In this document: positions 8,546 to 16,180 of the stretch, piece by piece
Layout of the letters: each line of letters starts with the position of its first letter
How positions within the stretch are numbered: the stretch's first letter is position 1
From: Alkalihalophilus pseudofirmus
Lineage (GTDB): Bacteria; Bacillota; Bacilli; Bacillales; Bacillaceae_D
NCBI RefSeq assembly: GCF_029094545.1
Contig: NZ_CP117835.1
Span: 1,158,001-1,222,000, forward strand
Length of the DNA stretch: 64,000 bases
Direction: 5' to 3'
Position numbers and translations under genes: made by a program
The notes under the pieces: generated by a model
What the model was told of the DNA's origin: nothing
The model's database searches: none
What the model saw: the letters and a program-made list of their open reading frames with translations, nothing else

Positions 8546-9439
8546 TTGAAACACTCATGGAAGAAACTGCTGTCGCTTGTTCTCGTGTTTACGTTATTGT
8601 ATCCAATGCTCTTGCCAGCAGCTGCTTTAGCAGACGCTGCACCTGGAGACGTGATTGTCACATTGGGGGAAAATCTATCACCAGCTGATCGAGAAAAGAT
8701 TTTAGCTGAAATGAATGAGACTGAAGAGACAGAGATTATTACAGTCAGTAACCAAGAAGAAAGAGAATACTTGGGTGATTATATTAGCTCCTCACAAATT
8801 GGTACGCGTGCCTTATCTTCTACAAAGATCACTTTGGCGGAGCAAGGGGCTGGAATCAATGTAGAAACGAATAATATTACATGGGTATCTGAAGGCATGT
8901 ATGCGAACGCATTAGTAACTGCAGGTGTGGAAGATGCTGAAATTTATGTCACAGCTCCATTCCCTGTTTCAGGGACAGCTGCTTTAACAGGTCTGATTAA
9001 AGCGTATGAAATTGCAGCTGAAATTGAGATTCCTGAAGAGCAAAAGCAAGTAGCGAACGAAGAAATGGTCCGTACGGCAGAGCTTGCCGAGTCGATCGGG
9101 GTAGAAGAAGCTACTGAACTTATGAACCGAATTAAAGAAGAAATTGCAAATAATCCGGTAGAATCTGAAGAGGATCTTAGAGAACTTATCAGACGGATTG
9201 CAGCAGAACTTGGGATTGAACTGACAGAGCAAGAACTTGATGGACTGGTTTCATTATTCATGCGAATGAAGGACTTAAATATTAACTGGGATCAGGTACA
9301 AGATCAAATCTCTAAAGTCCGCGATAACTTAGGTGAATTTTTAGCACGTGAAGACACGCAGAACTTTATTAGTCGTTTTCTAGAAGTGATCGCTCAGTTA
9401 ATTGAAGCACTTAAAGGACTATTTACATCTGAGGCATAA
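8546..9439 (+). CDS. ypuA: Exported DUF1002 protein, YpuA-like
   Basis: Secreted or wall-associated protein of the DUF1002 family (YpuA of B. subtilis), function unknown. TTG 8546 is chosen because AAAGGAGAG precedes it and it places a clean signal peptide at the N-terminus: KHSWKK, then a Leu/Val core, cleaved near ALA-DAAPGD (residues 32-35). The mature part starts with the DUF1002-type GDVIVTLGENLSP and is predicted mostly alpha/beta with acidic helices. 297 aa. Monocistronic with its own terminator. Confidence 0.8.
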   Translation: MKHSWKKLLSLVLVFTLLYPMLLPAAALADAAPGDVIVTLGENLSPADREKILAEMNETEETEIITVSNQEEREYLGDYISSSQIGTRALSSTKITLAEQGAGINVETNNITWVSEGMYANALVTAGVEDAEIYVTAPFPVSGTAALTGLIKAYEIAAEIEIPEEQKQVANEEMVRTAELAESIGVEEATELMNRIKEEIANNPVESEEDLRELIRRIAAELGIELTEQELDGLVSLFMRMKDLNINWDQVQDQISKVRDNLGEFLAREDTQNFISRFLEVIAQLIEALKGLFTSEA

Positions 9440-9468
9440 GAGAGGGAGAGGGTTCCCTCTCTTTTTCT
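9438..9468. terminator. Terminator after ypuA, shared with a convergent small ORF
   Basis: Stem AGAGAGGGA / TCCCTCTCT with a GAGGGT loop and a T-rich tail (TTTTTCTTTT). The minus-strand 37-aa ORF stops 2 bp away at 9470. Confidence 0.85.
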
Positions 9469-9469
9469 T

Positions 9470-9583
9470 TTACACAGAACGATAAGGTGTAGTACGATGT
9501 ATGTATGCAGGGACTGTCTTTTCGAAGGGTTTGACTGACTGTTTTTTCGCTTTTTCAATCATCTTTTTTCCTGCTTTTTTCAT
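9470..9583 (-). CDS. Predicted 37-aa basic small protein
   Basis: Not recognised. The frame reads MKKAGKKMIEKAKKQSVK, then PFEKTVPAYIHRTTPYRSV and stop. A perfect AGGAGGT lies six bases before the ATG (minus strand 9590-9596), as strong as any in the window. The N-terminal half is a Lys-rich amphipathic stretch and the C-terminal half has Pro/Tyr/Arg. No signal peptide or membrane segment. It converges on ypuA and uses the same hairpin. The strong ribosome binding site and the tidy stop at the terminator favour a real gene; the short length leaves doubt. Confidence 0.6.
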   Translation of the reverse strand: MKKAGKKMIEKAKKQSVKPFEKTVPAYIHRTTPYRSV

Positions 9584-9737
9584 TTCAATACCTCCTGAAT
9601 TGATCTGTATTATCATGTAGTTGTATGATTATCTTGACCAAGGGAACGATTTAACTATTCATCGTTATATATAACCAAAAAATTGAAACAATTTTTATTT
9701 CTTTTCGTATATACATAAAAAGAGGAGGGACGTTTAT

Positions 9738-10391
9738 ATGGAATGGCTAGATTCCGCAACAATCGGCTTTTTTGTAGTCTTTTTAGGCACATTATTCTTA
9801 TTTGGTGAACTTCTTGTTAGAATGAGAGGGATTTTCGCGATACTCGGTGTGGCCATTATGGCTATGTATTTCTCTTATCACCTAGCGGGTGACGTAGGAT
9901 TTTGGGTCGTCATTCTTTATGTCGTTGGTTTAGCACTGATTATTGTAGATGGTAAAGTAATTACTGATGGGACAGTCGCCTTATTAGGTGTGCTTCTTAT
10001 GATTACAGGTCTAGCTTTGCCTGCACCAGATTTAATTTATGGTATTTTAGTATCAATGGGCTTTTTAGTAGGTGGATTTAGTTCTGGTTTATTTTTGAAA
10101 GTATTTCCATCTCGTGATCTCTGGGCTCGTCTTACGTTAAAAGACCGTTTGACAGGAGATATGGGATATAACTCTTTAAGAGAAGATTACCGAGAGCTGG
10201 TAGGTAAAGAAGGTAGAACCCTTAGTGCGTTCAGGCCTACGGGAACGGTCGAAATTGAAGATAAACATTATAGTGCAACAAGCGGGGGACAATGGCTTGA
10301 GGCAAATATGACGGTGAAAGTCACAGATGTTGATGGGACACGAATTGTGGTAAAGAAGATTAACGAAGAAAAACCAAGCGATGAGGCCTGA
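9738..10391 (+). CDS. NfeD-family membrane protein
   Basis: 217-aa NfeD-like protein: four to five hydrophobic helices (residues ~8-125) followed by a soluble C-terminal OB-fold domain (about 150-210, LVGKEGRTLSAFRPTGTVEIEDK). Such proteins usually work with flotillin/stomatin partners in membrane microdomains. No flotillin gene lies next to it here, so it is an orphan member. GAGGAGGGACG precedes the ATG. It ends at a bidirectional terminator. Confidence 0.83.
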   Translation: MEWLDSATIGFFVVFLGTLFLFGELLVRMRGIFAILGVAIMAMYFSYHLAGDVGFWVVILYVVGLALIIVDGKVITDGTVALLGVLLMITGLALPAPDLIYGILVSMGFLVGGFSSGLFLKVFPSRDLWARLTLKDRLTGDMGYNSLREDYRELVGKEGRTLSAFRPTGTVEIEDKHYSATSGGQWLEANMTVKVTDVDGTRIVVKKINEEKPSDEA

Positions 10392-10414
10392 TCAGGCTCA
10401 TCACTTGGTTTTTT
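10374..10414. terminator. Bidirectional terminator between nfeD-type gene and DUF1189 gene
   Basis: Long stem CCAAG-GATGAG-CCTGA / TCAGG-CTCATC-CTTGG followed by T-rich sequence. Both arms overlap the ends of the two convergent coding regions. Confidence 0.85.
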
Positions 10415-11171
10415 GTTTTGGTTTTGGAATAGCGCTTAGCGCATAGACAATCATACAAAGTACAGCCAAAACTAAGAAGTATCCAGGGATGCCTCCTATA
10501 AAAACGTCTGCCCAAGCAAATAAGATCACAGGAAGGGTCATCGCATAAGCTGTAATTAACCACATATGACGATACTGAATGTTTTTTCTGGTACCTCTAA
10601 ATAATAAAGCAACAAAGGCCAAGATTGTTATCCCGAGAAAAGCAAGTCCTAATACGCCGCTGTACATAAGCAATGATATGATAGCGAGCAATAACGGGAG
10701 GAATCCTTTAATATCAGTTAGCCGCTCGTTAAGCTCTGTGTCACTGACCTCTTGGAGCCCTATTAAAGAATAATTAACAGAATGTGTTGAACCATATCTG
10801 AATAGGAGCGCTTCATTCTGTTGAAAAATAATTCCTTCGCCAAGCTGTTCAAGGTCTTGGGTAGTTAATTGATTATTTGGGTCAAGGACAAAGACACCTT
10901 CAGACAGGGATTCATTTACATAGGGTTCATCCACCTCTGCTTGCAGCTCGCCGTCCCTTAGTGAAAAGGCTGGCATGTCGTTTTCAAGGCTCTCTTCTAG
11001 CTGGTTTATGCTGGATACATACGTCATTATTAAAGAGACAATAAAAGGTATACATGCAATAAACACAACCATCAAAACATGCAGCAGTGCTTTTGTGATA
11101 GGCTGAAACCGGCTGTATGCTATTACTTTTTTATCAAATAGGCTTTTATAGAAAAATTGGAAAGCGTTCAT
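10401..11171 (-). CDS. DUF1189 membrane protein (YqgB-like)
   Basis: 256-aa integral membrane protein. One helix lies at about residues 29-51. An extracytoplasmic domain follows (about 52-155, acidic), then three or four helices (about 155-250). This layout and the N-terminal FFYKSLFDKKVIAYSRFQPI motif fit DUF1189, which includes YqgB of B. subtilis as I recall. Function unknown; a sensor-like extracellular domain is possible. GAGAGGAG lies upstream of the ATG at 11171. Confidence 0.68.
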   Translation of the reverse strand: MNAFQFFYKSLFDKKVIAYSRFQPITKALLHVLMVVFIACIPFIVSLIMTYVSSINQLEESLENDMPAFSLRDGELQAEVDEPYVNESLSEGVFVLDPNNQLTTQDLEQLGEGIIFQQNEALLFRYGSTHSVNYSLIGLQEVSDTELNERLTDIKGFLPLLLAIISLLMYSGVLGLAFLGITILAFVALLFRGTRKNIQYRHMWLITAYAMTLPVILFAWADVFIGGIPGYFLVLAVLCMIVYALSAIPKPKQKTK

Positions 11172-11408
11172 TTTATTCTCCTCTCATATCAACACATATT
11201 CTATCTGAAGCCGTTAAAATCAACAAGTTTCAAATACGTGAACAAGCATTATTTGGCGAATGTTCAAGATGCTTTAAAATTTTTTAAAAAATCATATTTA
11301 CAAAATGTTTATAAATGCTTAATAATAGATGGGGTGTCATTGTTGAGGTTTGTCGAAAGTCGAAAAATTAAATAGGAATGACTTTCTAAAATGAGGGGAT
11401 GAGATTAA

Positions 11409-13034
11409 GTGGATTTACAGACACTTTTGTTCATGTTTTTTGGAGGTCTCGGAATATTCCTTTTTGGGATCAAATTCATGGGGGACGGCCTTCAAAAAGT
11501 AGCAGGGGAGAGACTGCGTGACTTATTGGACAAGTTTACGACGAACCCTGTTATGGGGGTTTTTGCCGGGATATTTGTTACTGTATTGCTTCAAACAAGT
11601 ACCGGTACAACGGTTTTAACGATTGGGCTTGTTAATGCTGGTTTTATGACATTGAAGCAAGCGATCGGTGTAATAATGGGTGCTAATATTGGAACGACGG
11701 TAACAGCGTTCATTATCGGTATTAAAATCTCAGCCTACTCACTGCCAATCATTGCTGTAGGGGCGGCCTTGATCTTCTTTATTAAACAGAAGAAAGTGAA
11801 TAATTACGGCCAAGTTATCTTTGGATTTGGTGCATTATTCTACGGGTTAGACCTTATGGGAGAAGGGTTAAAGCCATTGCGAGAACTGCAAGCATTTGCT
11901 GATTTAACGGTTCAAATGGCAGATAATCCGCTGCTTGGTGTGTTGATCGGTACTATTTTTACAGTTGCCGTACAAAGTTCCAGCGCATCAATTGGACTCT
12001 TGCAGCAGCTATACGATCAAGGGGCGATGACCTTAGATGCTGTGCTTCCGGTATTGTTTGGAGATAATATCGGGACAACGATTACAGCTATTTTAGCTGC
12101 GATTGGCGCATCTGTTGCGGCAAAACGTGCAGCATTAACACATGTAATTTTTAATTTGATCGGTACAGTTATTGTTTTAATTGTATTTCCGCTGTTCTAC
12201 AACTTAGTAAGTTTCTTAGCGGTAGAACTAGGGTTGAACCGTCCGATGACAATTGCTTTTGCACATGGGATATTCAACGTATCAAACACGCTGATTCAGC
12301 TTCCGTTTGTAGCCTTGTTGGCTGTTATTGTGACAAAGCTTGTGCCTGGTGATGAGTACAACATTGAATATAAAGCGAAGCACTTAGATCCTCGCTTTAT
12401 CGGAAGATCACCTGCTATTGCATTAGGACAAGCCAAGCAAGAGGTTATTCGAATGGCCGATTTCTCTGAGAAAGGACTTATTGAAGTAAGTCAATACTTA
12501 GAGAATGGACAGAAACGTCATGCCGAAATGGCGACACAGTTTGAAAGTGCGATCAATAACTTAGACCGTAAAATCACAGAATACCTTATTCAAATTTCAT
12601 CACGTTCGTTATCTGATCAAGATTCTAAGATGCATTCCATGCTTATGGATACTGTCCGTGATATTGAACGTATTGGTGATCACATAGAAAATATTGTAGA
12701 GCTAAAGGATTATCAAAAGACTCATAAAGTAGTCATGTCAGATACAGCGATTAGTGACTTACGTGAGATGTTTGATTTGACGATCTCTACTTTGCAAGAA
12801 GCTATCTCCTCCCTAGATAACGGAGATACTGATCAAGCCCGTTCTGTTCTTGAGAAGGAAGATCTTATTGATAAGATGGAGCGCAAACTCCGTAAACAGC
12901 ATATTGCCCGCGTCAATGAAGGAAGATGTTCAGGCGCAGCAGGCATTGTGTTTGTAGATATTGTTAGTAACTTAGAACGTATTGGTGACCACTCAGTGAA
13001 TATTGCTGAAGCAGTGATTGGAGAAGTTCGCTAA
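11409..13034 (+). CDS. Na/Pi cotransporter family protein with C-terminal PhoU-like domain
   Basis: 541-aa protein related to NptA/YjbB: sodium-coupled phosphate transport across the membrane. Seen: two inverted Na_Pi_cotrans repeats with signature motifs QTSTGTT (near residues 58-64) and QSSSASIG (near 193-200), each followed by GANIGTT or GDNIGTT. From about residue 340 onward is a helical PhoU-like domain (DIERIGDHIENI and NLERIGDHSVNI), two PhoU repeats that probably regulate flux. The start is GTG 11409 after GAGGGGATGAG. Phosphate versus another anion is not proven. Confidence 0.85.
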   Translation: MDLQTLLFMFFGGLGIFLFGIKFMGDGLQKVAGERLRDLLDKFTTNPVMGVFAGIFVTVLLQTSTGTTVLTIGLVNAGFMTLKQAIGVIMGANIGTTVTAFIIGIKISAYSLPIIAVGAALIFFIKQKKVNNYGQVIFGFGALFYGLDLMGEGLKPLRELQAFADLTVQMADNPLLGVLIGTIFTVAVQSSSASIGLLQQLYDQGAMTLDAVLPVLFGDNIGTTITAILAAIGASVAAKRAALTHVIFNLIGTVIVLIVFPLFYNLVSFLAVELGLNRPMTIAFAHGIFNVSNTLIQLPFVALLAVIVTKLVPGDEYNIEYKAKHLDPRFIGRSPAIALGQAKQEVIRMADFSEKGLIEVSQYLENGQKRHAEMATQFESAINNLDRKITEYLIQISSRSLSDQDSKMHSMLMDTVRDIERIGDHIENIVELKDYQKTHKVVMSDTAISDLREMFDLTISTLQEAISSLDNGDTDQARSVLEKEDLIDKMERKLRKQHIARVNEGRCSGAAGIVFVDIVSNLERIGDHSVNIAEAVIGEVR

Positions 13035-13041
13035 CATTTGG

Positions 13042-13072
13042 AGCTGTCCTAGCGGGGCAGCTTCTTTTTTTT
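13042..13072 (+). terminator. Terminator after the Na/Pi cotransporter gene
   Basis: Stem AGCTGTCC / GGGGCAGCT (one G-T pair) with a TAGC loop, then CTTCTTTTTTTT. Confidence 0.85.
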
Positions 13073-13236
13073 GTGTGATAGGAATTGGTTAACAGGATTG
13101 ATTTAAAGCAGCCAATTCATTAATGGAATGTGAGTGGAACTGGAACTTTTTAAAGGTGAGTTATGCTATAATGAACAAGCGTCTAATAAGTGTTGTACCT
13201 CTTTGAAATATAAGCGTACAAAAATAAAAAAACATA

Positions 13237-13265
13237 TTGACTTTATCTCCGTTGGTTGGTATTAT
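13237..13265 (+). promoter_or_regulatory. Promoter of the tRNA cluster
   Basis: TTGACT (13237-13242), 17-bp spacer, TATTAT (13260-13265), about 40 bp upstream of the first tRNA: a good vegetative sigma-A promoter. A second isolated TATAAT lies at 13167-13172 but lacks a good -35. Confidence 0.65.
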
Positions 13266-13306
13266 AATTCTTGTCTTCAACAAAAGACGGATGATACATA
13301 ACATAT

Positions 13307-13381
13307 TCCACAGTAGCTCAGTGGTAGAGCAATCGGCTGTTAACCGATCGGTCGTAGGTTCGAGTCCTACCTGTGGAGCCA
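13307..13381 (+). tRNA. tRNA-Asn (GTT)
   Basis: Full cloverleaf: acceptor TCCACAG/CTGTGGA, anticodon loop CTGTTAA (anticodon GTT), T-arm GTAGG-TTCGAGT-CCTAC, discriminator G and encoded CCA. First of five tRNAs. Confidence 0.97.
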
Positions 13382-13385
13382 TTAT

Positions 13386-13459
13386 GGCGGTGTAGCTCAG
13401 CTGGCTAGAGCGTACGGTTCATACCCGTGAGGTCGGGGGTTCGATCCCCTCCGCCGCTA
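13386..13459 (+). tRNA. tRNA-Met (CAT), elongator; CCA not encoded
   Basis: Matches the elongator tRNA-Met type (GGCGGTGTAGCTCAG start, anticodon loop TTCATAC). The acceptor GGCGGTG pairs with CGCCGCT, discriminator A. The next bases are TCC, so the CCA end is not encoded, unlike its four neighbours; it must be added by the CCA-adding enzyme. Confidence 0.94.
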
Positions 13460-13484
13460 TCCTTATTACTTATCATAAACAAAT

Positions 13485-13561
13485 GGCGATTGTGGCGAAG
13501 TGGTTAACGCACCGGATTGTGGTTCCGGCATTCGTGGGTTCGATTCCCATCAGTCGCCCCA
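13485..13561 (+). tRNA. tRNA-His (GTG)
   Basis: Anticodon loop ATTGTGG (anticodon GTG). The extra 5' G (13485) opposite discriminator C (13558) is encoded, as usual for tRNA-His. CCA encoded at 13559-13561. Confidence 0.96.
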
Positions 13562-13566
13562 TACGA

Positions 13567-13643
13567 GGACCCTTAGCTCAGTTGGTTAGAGCAGTCGGCT
13601 CATAACCGATCGGTCGTAGGTTCGAGTCCTACAGGGTCCACCA
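13567..13643 (+). tRNA. tRNA-Ile (CAT anticodon, lysidine-modified type)
   Basis: Acceptor GGACCCT/AGGGTCC, anticodon CAT, CCA encoded. The body resembles Bacillus tRNA-Ile2 rather than initiator tRNA (which starts CGCGGGG) or elongator Met (13386). The anticodon C would be changed to lysidine by TilS to read AUA. The Ile versus Met call is from memory of the Bacillus sequences. Confidence 0.88.
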
Positions 13644-13657
13644 TAGTTTTATATTGC

Positions 13658-13750
13658 GGAGGAATACCCAAGTCCGGCTGAAGGGATCGGTCTTGAAAAC
13701 CGACAGGCGGGTTAAACCGCGCGGGGGTTCGAATCCCTCTTCCTCCGCCA
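13658..13750 (+). tRNA. tRNA-Ser (TGA)
   Basis: 93-nt class II tRNA with acceptor GGAGGAA/TTCCTCC, anticodon loop CTTGAAA (anticodon TGA), a long variable arm (CAGGCGGGTTAAACCGCGC) and encoded CCA. Confidence 0.96.
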
Positions 13751-13776
13751 TACATAATGATAATTGATTTACATAG

Positions 13777-13807
13777 AAAAAGAGCTGCCCCCTCGGGCAG
13801 CTCTTTT
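13777..13807 (+). terminator. Terminator of the tRNA operon
   Basis: Stem AAAAGAGCTGCCC / GGGCAGCTCTTTT with a CCTC loop, 26 bp after tRNA-Ser. Confidence 0.9.
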
Positions 13808-13840
13808 GTGTTGAATAACTATATTAGGCGAGGGCAAATG

Positions 13841-14016
13841 GAAGCGATTCAGCTCTGAAACGATACAATTTGGTGTAAGAGTGACGCAATTGGAGTTTGA
13901 ACCGCCGCAATAAAAGCAGAGTGACGCAATTAAGCGATCAATCGATTCAATTCTGTGATCCACCCGCGCAATCACTTCTCTAATTAGCGCATAAACTGAT
14001 TGAAAACATACAATTA
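13841..14016. repeat. CGCAAT array 1: degenerate motif repeated every 21 bp
   Basis: A non-coding stretch in which a CGCAAT-like hexamer recurs in phase. The C of the motif falls at 13845 (CGATT), 13866, 13887, 13908, 13927, 13948, 13969, 13990 (CATAA) and 14011. Every step is 21 bp except 13908 to 13927, which is 19 bp. Bases between motifs are not repeated. The same layout, including the 19-bp step and the flanking ATAAAAG.AGAGTGACGCAAT, occurs at 30802-31005. It lies between the tRNA terminator and the end of uppP. Function unknown; 21 bp is two DNA turns, so the motifs face one side of the helix. Confidence 0.7.
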
Positions 14017-14093
14017 AATTTCCGGCCGCTGGGTGACATAACCATGCCCGCTTTATTCACGTGCGGCTCTGAATTATGACGATTTCTTAATGT

Positions 14094-14906
14094 TTAGGTT
14101 AAGAATATCCAAGTGATAAGACCAAGTGAAATACAGTACACGGCGAAATAACTTAATTTTGCTTTTTGAACCATGGCAATCAACCACTTAATACTAATTA
14201 TGGCAAACAAAAAGGAAGAAATAAAGGCTAGCCATAATTCAAGGCCCACACCGTCTGTAAATTGCCCGATAATCTCAGGAAGTTTTAAAAGGGTGATTCC
14301 AGATATAATCGGAATGGAGAGTAAAAAGGAGTAGCGAAGAGCTGTCTCTTTGTTCAAACCGCACCACAGGGCCACAACGAGAGTACTTCCCGCACGTGAT
14401 ATGCCTGGTATGACTGCTAATGCCTGCCCGAGCCCGATTAATACCGCATGCCCCCATGTTATTTCCTTTGGTCCCCTCAATCCCTCATTTACACCATGTT
14501 CAATTAAGATTAAAAAGATCCCGGTGATAATCAGAGCAGCGCCGATCGTCGCTGTATTGGTGATGGAGTCTCCAAACCAACCTTCCATCAGCTTACCGAC
14601 AATCATTGTAATAAGAGTAGAGGCGGCCATTAAAGCAGTAAATCTGAAATCGCCTTCGCTTCGTTGGTCTTTCTTAAAAAGATATTGATAAGAACCCTGT
14701 AAAAGCTTCAACACATCTTTTCTAAAATACAATAAAACGGCAAGCAAAGATGCTAAATGCAGAAACACTTCAAATGTTAAGGGGCTATCACTCATATTTA
14801 TCTTAAGCAGTTTTTCAAAAATGAGGAGATGAGCACTGCTTGAGATGGGAAGAAATTCTGAAATTCCTTGTATAAACCCTATGAATAAAGCTTCAATCCA
14901 CGACAT
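14094..14906 (-). CDS. uppP: Undecaprenyl-diphosphatase UppP (BacA)
   Basis: Membrane phosphatase that recycles undecaprenyl pyrophosphate to the carrier lipid for peptidoglycan and teichoic acid synthesis; also linked to bacitracin resistance. 270 aa, about 8 helices. Seen: the first signature QGISEFLPISSSAHL (residues 14-28) and the second PGISRAGSTL (about 165-175), which hold the catalytic Glu/Ser/Arg residues. AAAGGAGG precedes ATG 14906. Monocistronic. Confidence 0.95.
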   Translation of the reverse strand: MSWIEALFIGFIQGISEFLPISSSAHLLIFEKLLKINMSDSPLTFEVFLHLASLLAVLLYFRKDVLKLLQGSYQYLFKKDQRSEGDFRFTALMAASTLITMIVGKLMEGWFGDSITNTATIGAALIITGIFLILIEHGVNEGLRGPKEITWGHAVLIGLGQALAVIPGISRAGSTLVVALWCGLNKETALRYSFLLSIPIISGITLLKLPEIIGQFTDGVGLELWLAFISSFLFAIISIKWLIAMVQKAKLSYFAVYCISLGLITWIFLT

Positions 14907-15040
14907 TAGATCCTCCTTTAAAGCTAAGTTATTACATTCTTATGGGACAAGAAATGAATTTATGATCCATCTTGTTTAAAGGGGTTAGGTAGTGGGAAAT
15001 GTATAAAGGTGTGCGAAATCGAAAGAATAGTGCATTATCG

Positions 15041-15110
15041 TTGCAACAAAGAGAAGATTTTGGTAATGTAGAAGCGGAAAGACTTAAGAAACATAACTGT
15101 TGATTAAGTC
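15041..15110 (+). promoter_or_regulatory. Probable sodA promoter and leader inverted repeat
   Basis: TTGCAA (15041-15046), 17 bp, TAATGT (15064-15069) is a plausible sigma-A promoter. Just downstream an inverted repeat GACTTAA (15081-15087) / TTAAGTC (15104-15110) falls in the would-be 5' leader and could be an operator or a leader hairpin. Confidence 0.4.
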
Positions 15111-15175
15111 ATTTGCCTTTTGGGAAAAGACGTCCCAAGTTACACATGTATTCATTATAAGGAGGAGATTTTGAA

Positions 15176-15784
15176 ATGGCTTACGAATTACCACAATTAC
15201 CTTACGCAGCAAACGCTCTAGAACCTCATATTGATGAGCAAACAATGAATATTCACCACGGGAAGCATCACAACACTTACATCACTAAATTAAATGCAGC
15301 ACTTGAAGGACATGATGATCTTCAAAGCAAAAGCATTGAAGAGCTTGTAAGTAACCTTGATGCAGTACCTGAGAACATTCGTGGTGCAGTACGTAACAAT
15401 GGTGGCGGACATGCTAACCACACATTCTTCTGGCAAATCCTTAGCCCGAATGGTGGCGGTGCACCAACTGGCGAATTAGCAGATGCAATTAATTCTGAAT
15501 TTGGCAGCTTTGAAGCATTCAAAGAAAAATTTGCTGATGCAGGAGCTAACCGTTTCGGTTCTGGTTGGGCATGGCTAATTGTTGATGGCGGAAAGCTTGC
15601 TGTTACAAGCACTCCAAACCAAGATACGCCTCTTATGGAAGGTAAAACACCAATCCTAGGATTAGATGTTTGGGAGCATGCTTACTACTTAAACTACCAA
15701 AACCGTCGTCCCGACTACATCAACGCATTCTGGAATGTAGTTAACTGGGAAGAGGTTTCAAAACGTTACGCAGAAGCTAAATAA
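15176..15784 (+). CDS. sodA: Superoxide dismutase [Mn/Fe] SodA
   Basis: Cytoplasmic enzyme dismutating superoxide to hydrogen peroxide and oxygen. 202 aa, normal length. Metal ligands are visible: His in [11 protein letters not shown] (about residue 27), His in [11 protein letters not shown] (about 82), Asp and His in [18 protein letters not shown] (about 164 and 168). Manganese is likely from family type ([10 protein letters not shown], and the GGGAPTGEL region) but Fe or cambialistic use cannot be excluded. AAGGAGGAG precedes the ATG. sodA-yqgE-pbpA order matches B. subtilis. Confidence 0.96.
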   Translation: MAYELPQLPYAANALEPHIDEQTMNIHHGKHHNTYITKLNAALEGHDDLQSKSIEELVSNLDAVPENIRGAVRNNGGGHANHTFFWQILSPNGGGAPTGELADAINSEFGSFEAFKEKFADAGANRFGSGWAWLIVDGGKLAVTSTPNQDTPLMEGKTPILGLDVWEHAYYLNYQNRRPDYINAFWNVVNWEEVSKRYAEAK

Positions 15785-15807
15785 TAAGCAAAAGCTAAAT
15801 GATAATA

Positions 15808-15845
15808 GGAAAAGCAAAGTCCAAGCGGGCTTTGCTTTTTTTTTA
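15808..15845 (+). terminator. Terminator after sodA
   Basis: Stem AAAGCAAAG-TCC / GGG-CTTTGCTTT with an AAGC loop and a run of nine T. Confidence 0.88.
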
Positions 15846-15862
15846 TTGGCAAAGCTAAACAT

Positions 15863-16136
15863 CCCTTTCCGCTATTATTTTGTCCAGCTTCAAGGGCTAT
15901 TCGCTCGAGGTTCCTTCTTACCGTTAAACGAGGTAAAAAAAGCGACCTCTTATTACCGGCCGTCCAGGACTTGTCGCTCATAAACAAGCCCTTTCCGCTT
16001 TTATTTATCCAGCTTCAATGGGCAGCGGCTCGAGGTCTTTTCATTCAAAAACTGTTTGGCAATGGCGGCCAAGCCAGTTTCTGCCTGAAAAGCTTGACGC
16101 CGCAAAACGCCCCTTTCCGCTTTTATTTTGTATAAC
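15863..16136. repeat. Intergenic repeat block with CCCTTTCCGCTTTTAT units
   Basis: About 395 bp between sodA and yqgE hold no gene. The unit CCCTTTCCGCT.TTATTT...CCAGCTTCAA.GGC....GCTCGAGGT occurs at 15863-15912 and 15989-16036, and its beginning again at 16111-16130. Between the first two lies a hairpin, GAGGT (15930-15934) and ACCTC (15945-15949), around an A-rich loop ending AAAAAAGCG. The core TCCGCTTTT..TTGTC.AGCTTC resembles sequence at 31190-31215, so this belongs to the repeat family described there. Confidence 0.7.
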
Positions 16137-16180
16137 GGGTTTTTGTTAAGACACACTACTGAGTAAGGGTGGTGGAGTCG

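Noticed and set aside
13161-13382. A 73-aa minus-strand frame starting MAPQVGLEPTTDRLTADCST.
   Set aside because: It is the antisense translation of tRNA-Asn and its flank, a well-known false ORF type. The tRNA fold explains the sequence.
13769-13975. Minus-strand frame across CGCAAT array 1, with a seven-residue rhythm.
   Set aside because: 21 bp is a multiple of three, so any frame across the array looks heptad-periodic. The 19-bp step breaks the frame, there is no ribosome binding site, and it begins inside the tRNA terminator.
13841-14016. CGCAAT arrays as CRISPR.
   Set aside because: The repeat is only about 6-8 bp and the 21-bp period is far too short; there are no cas genes nearby.
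15785-16180. Possible CRISPR array in the sodA-yqgE spacer.
   Set aside because: Only two or three unequal units with irregular spacing and no cas genes.
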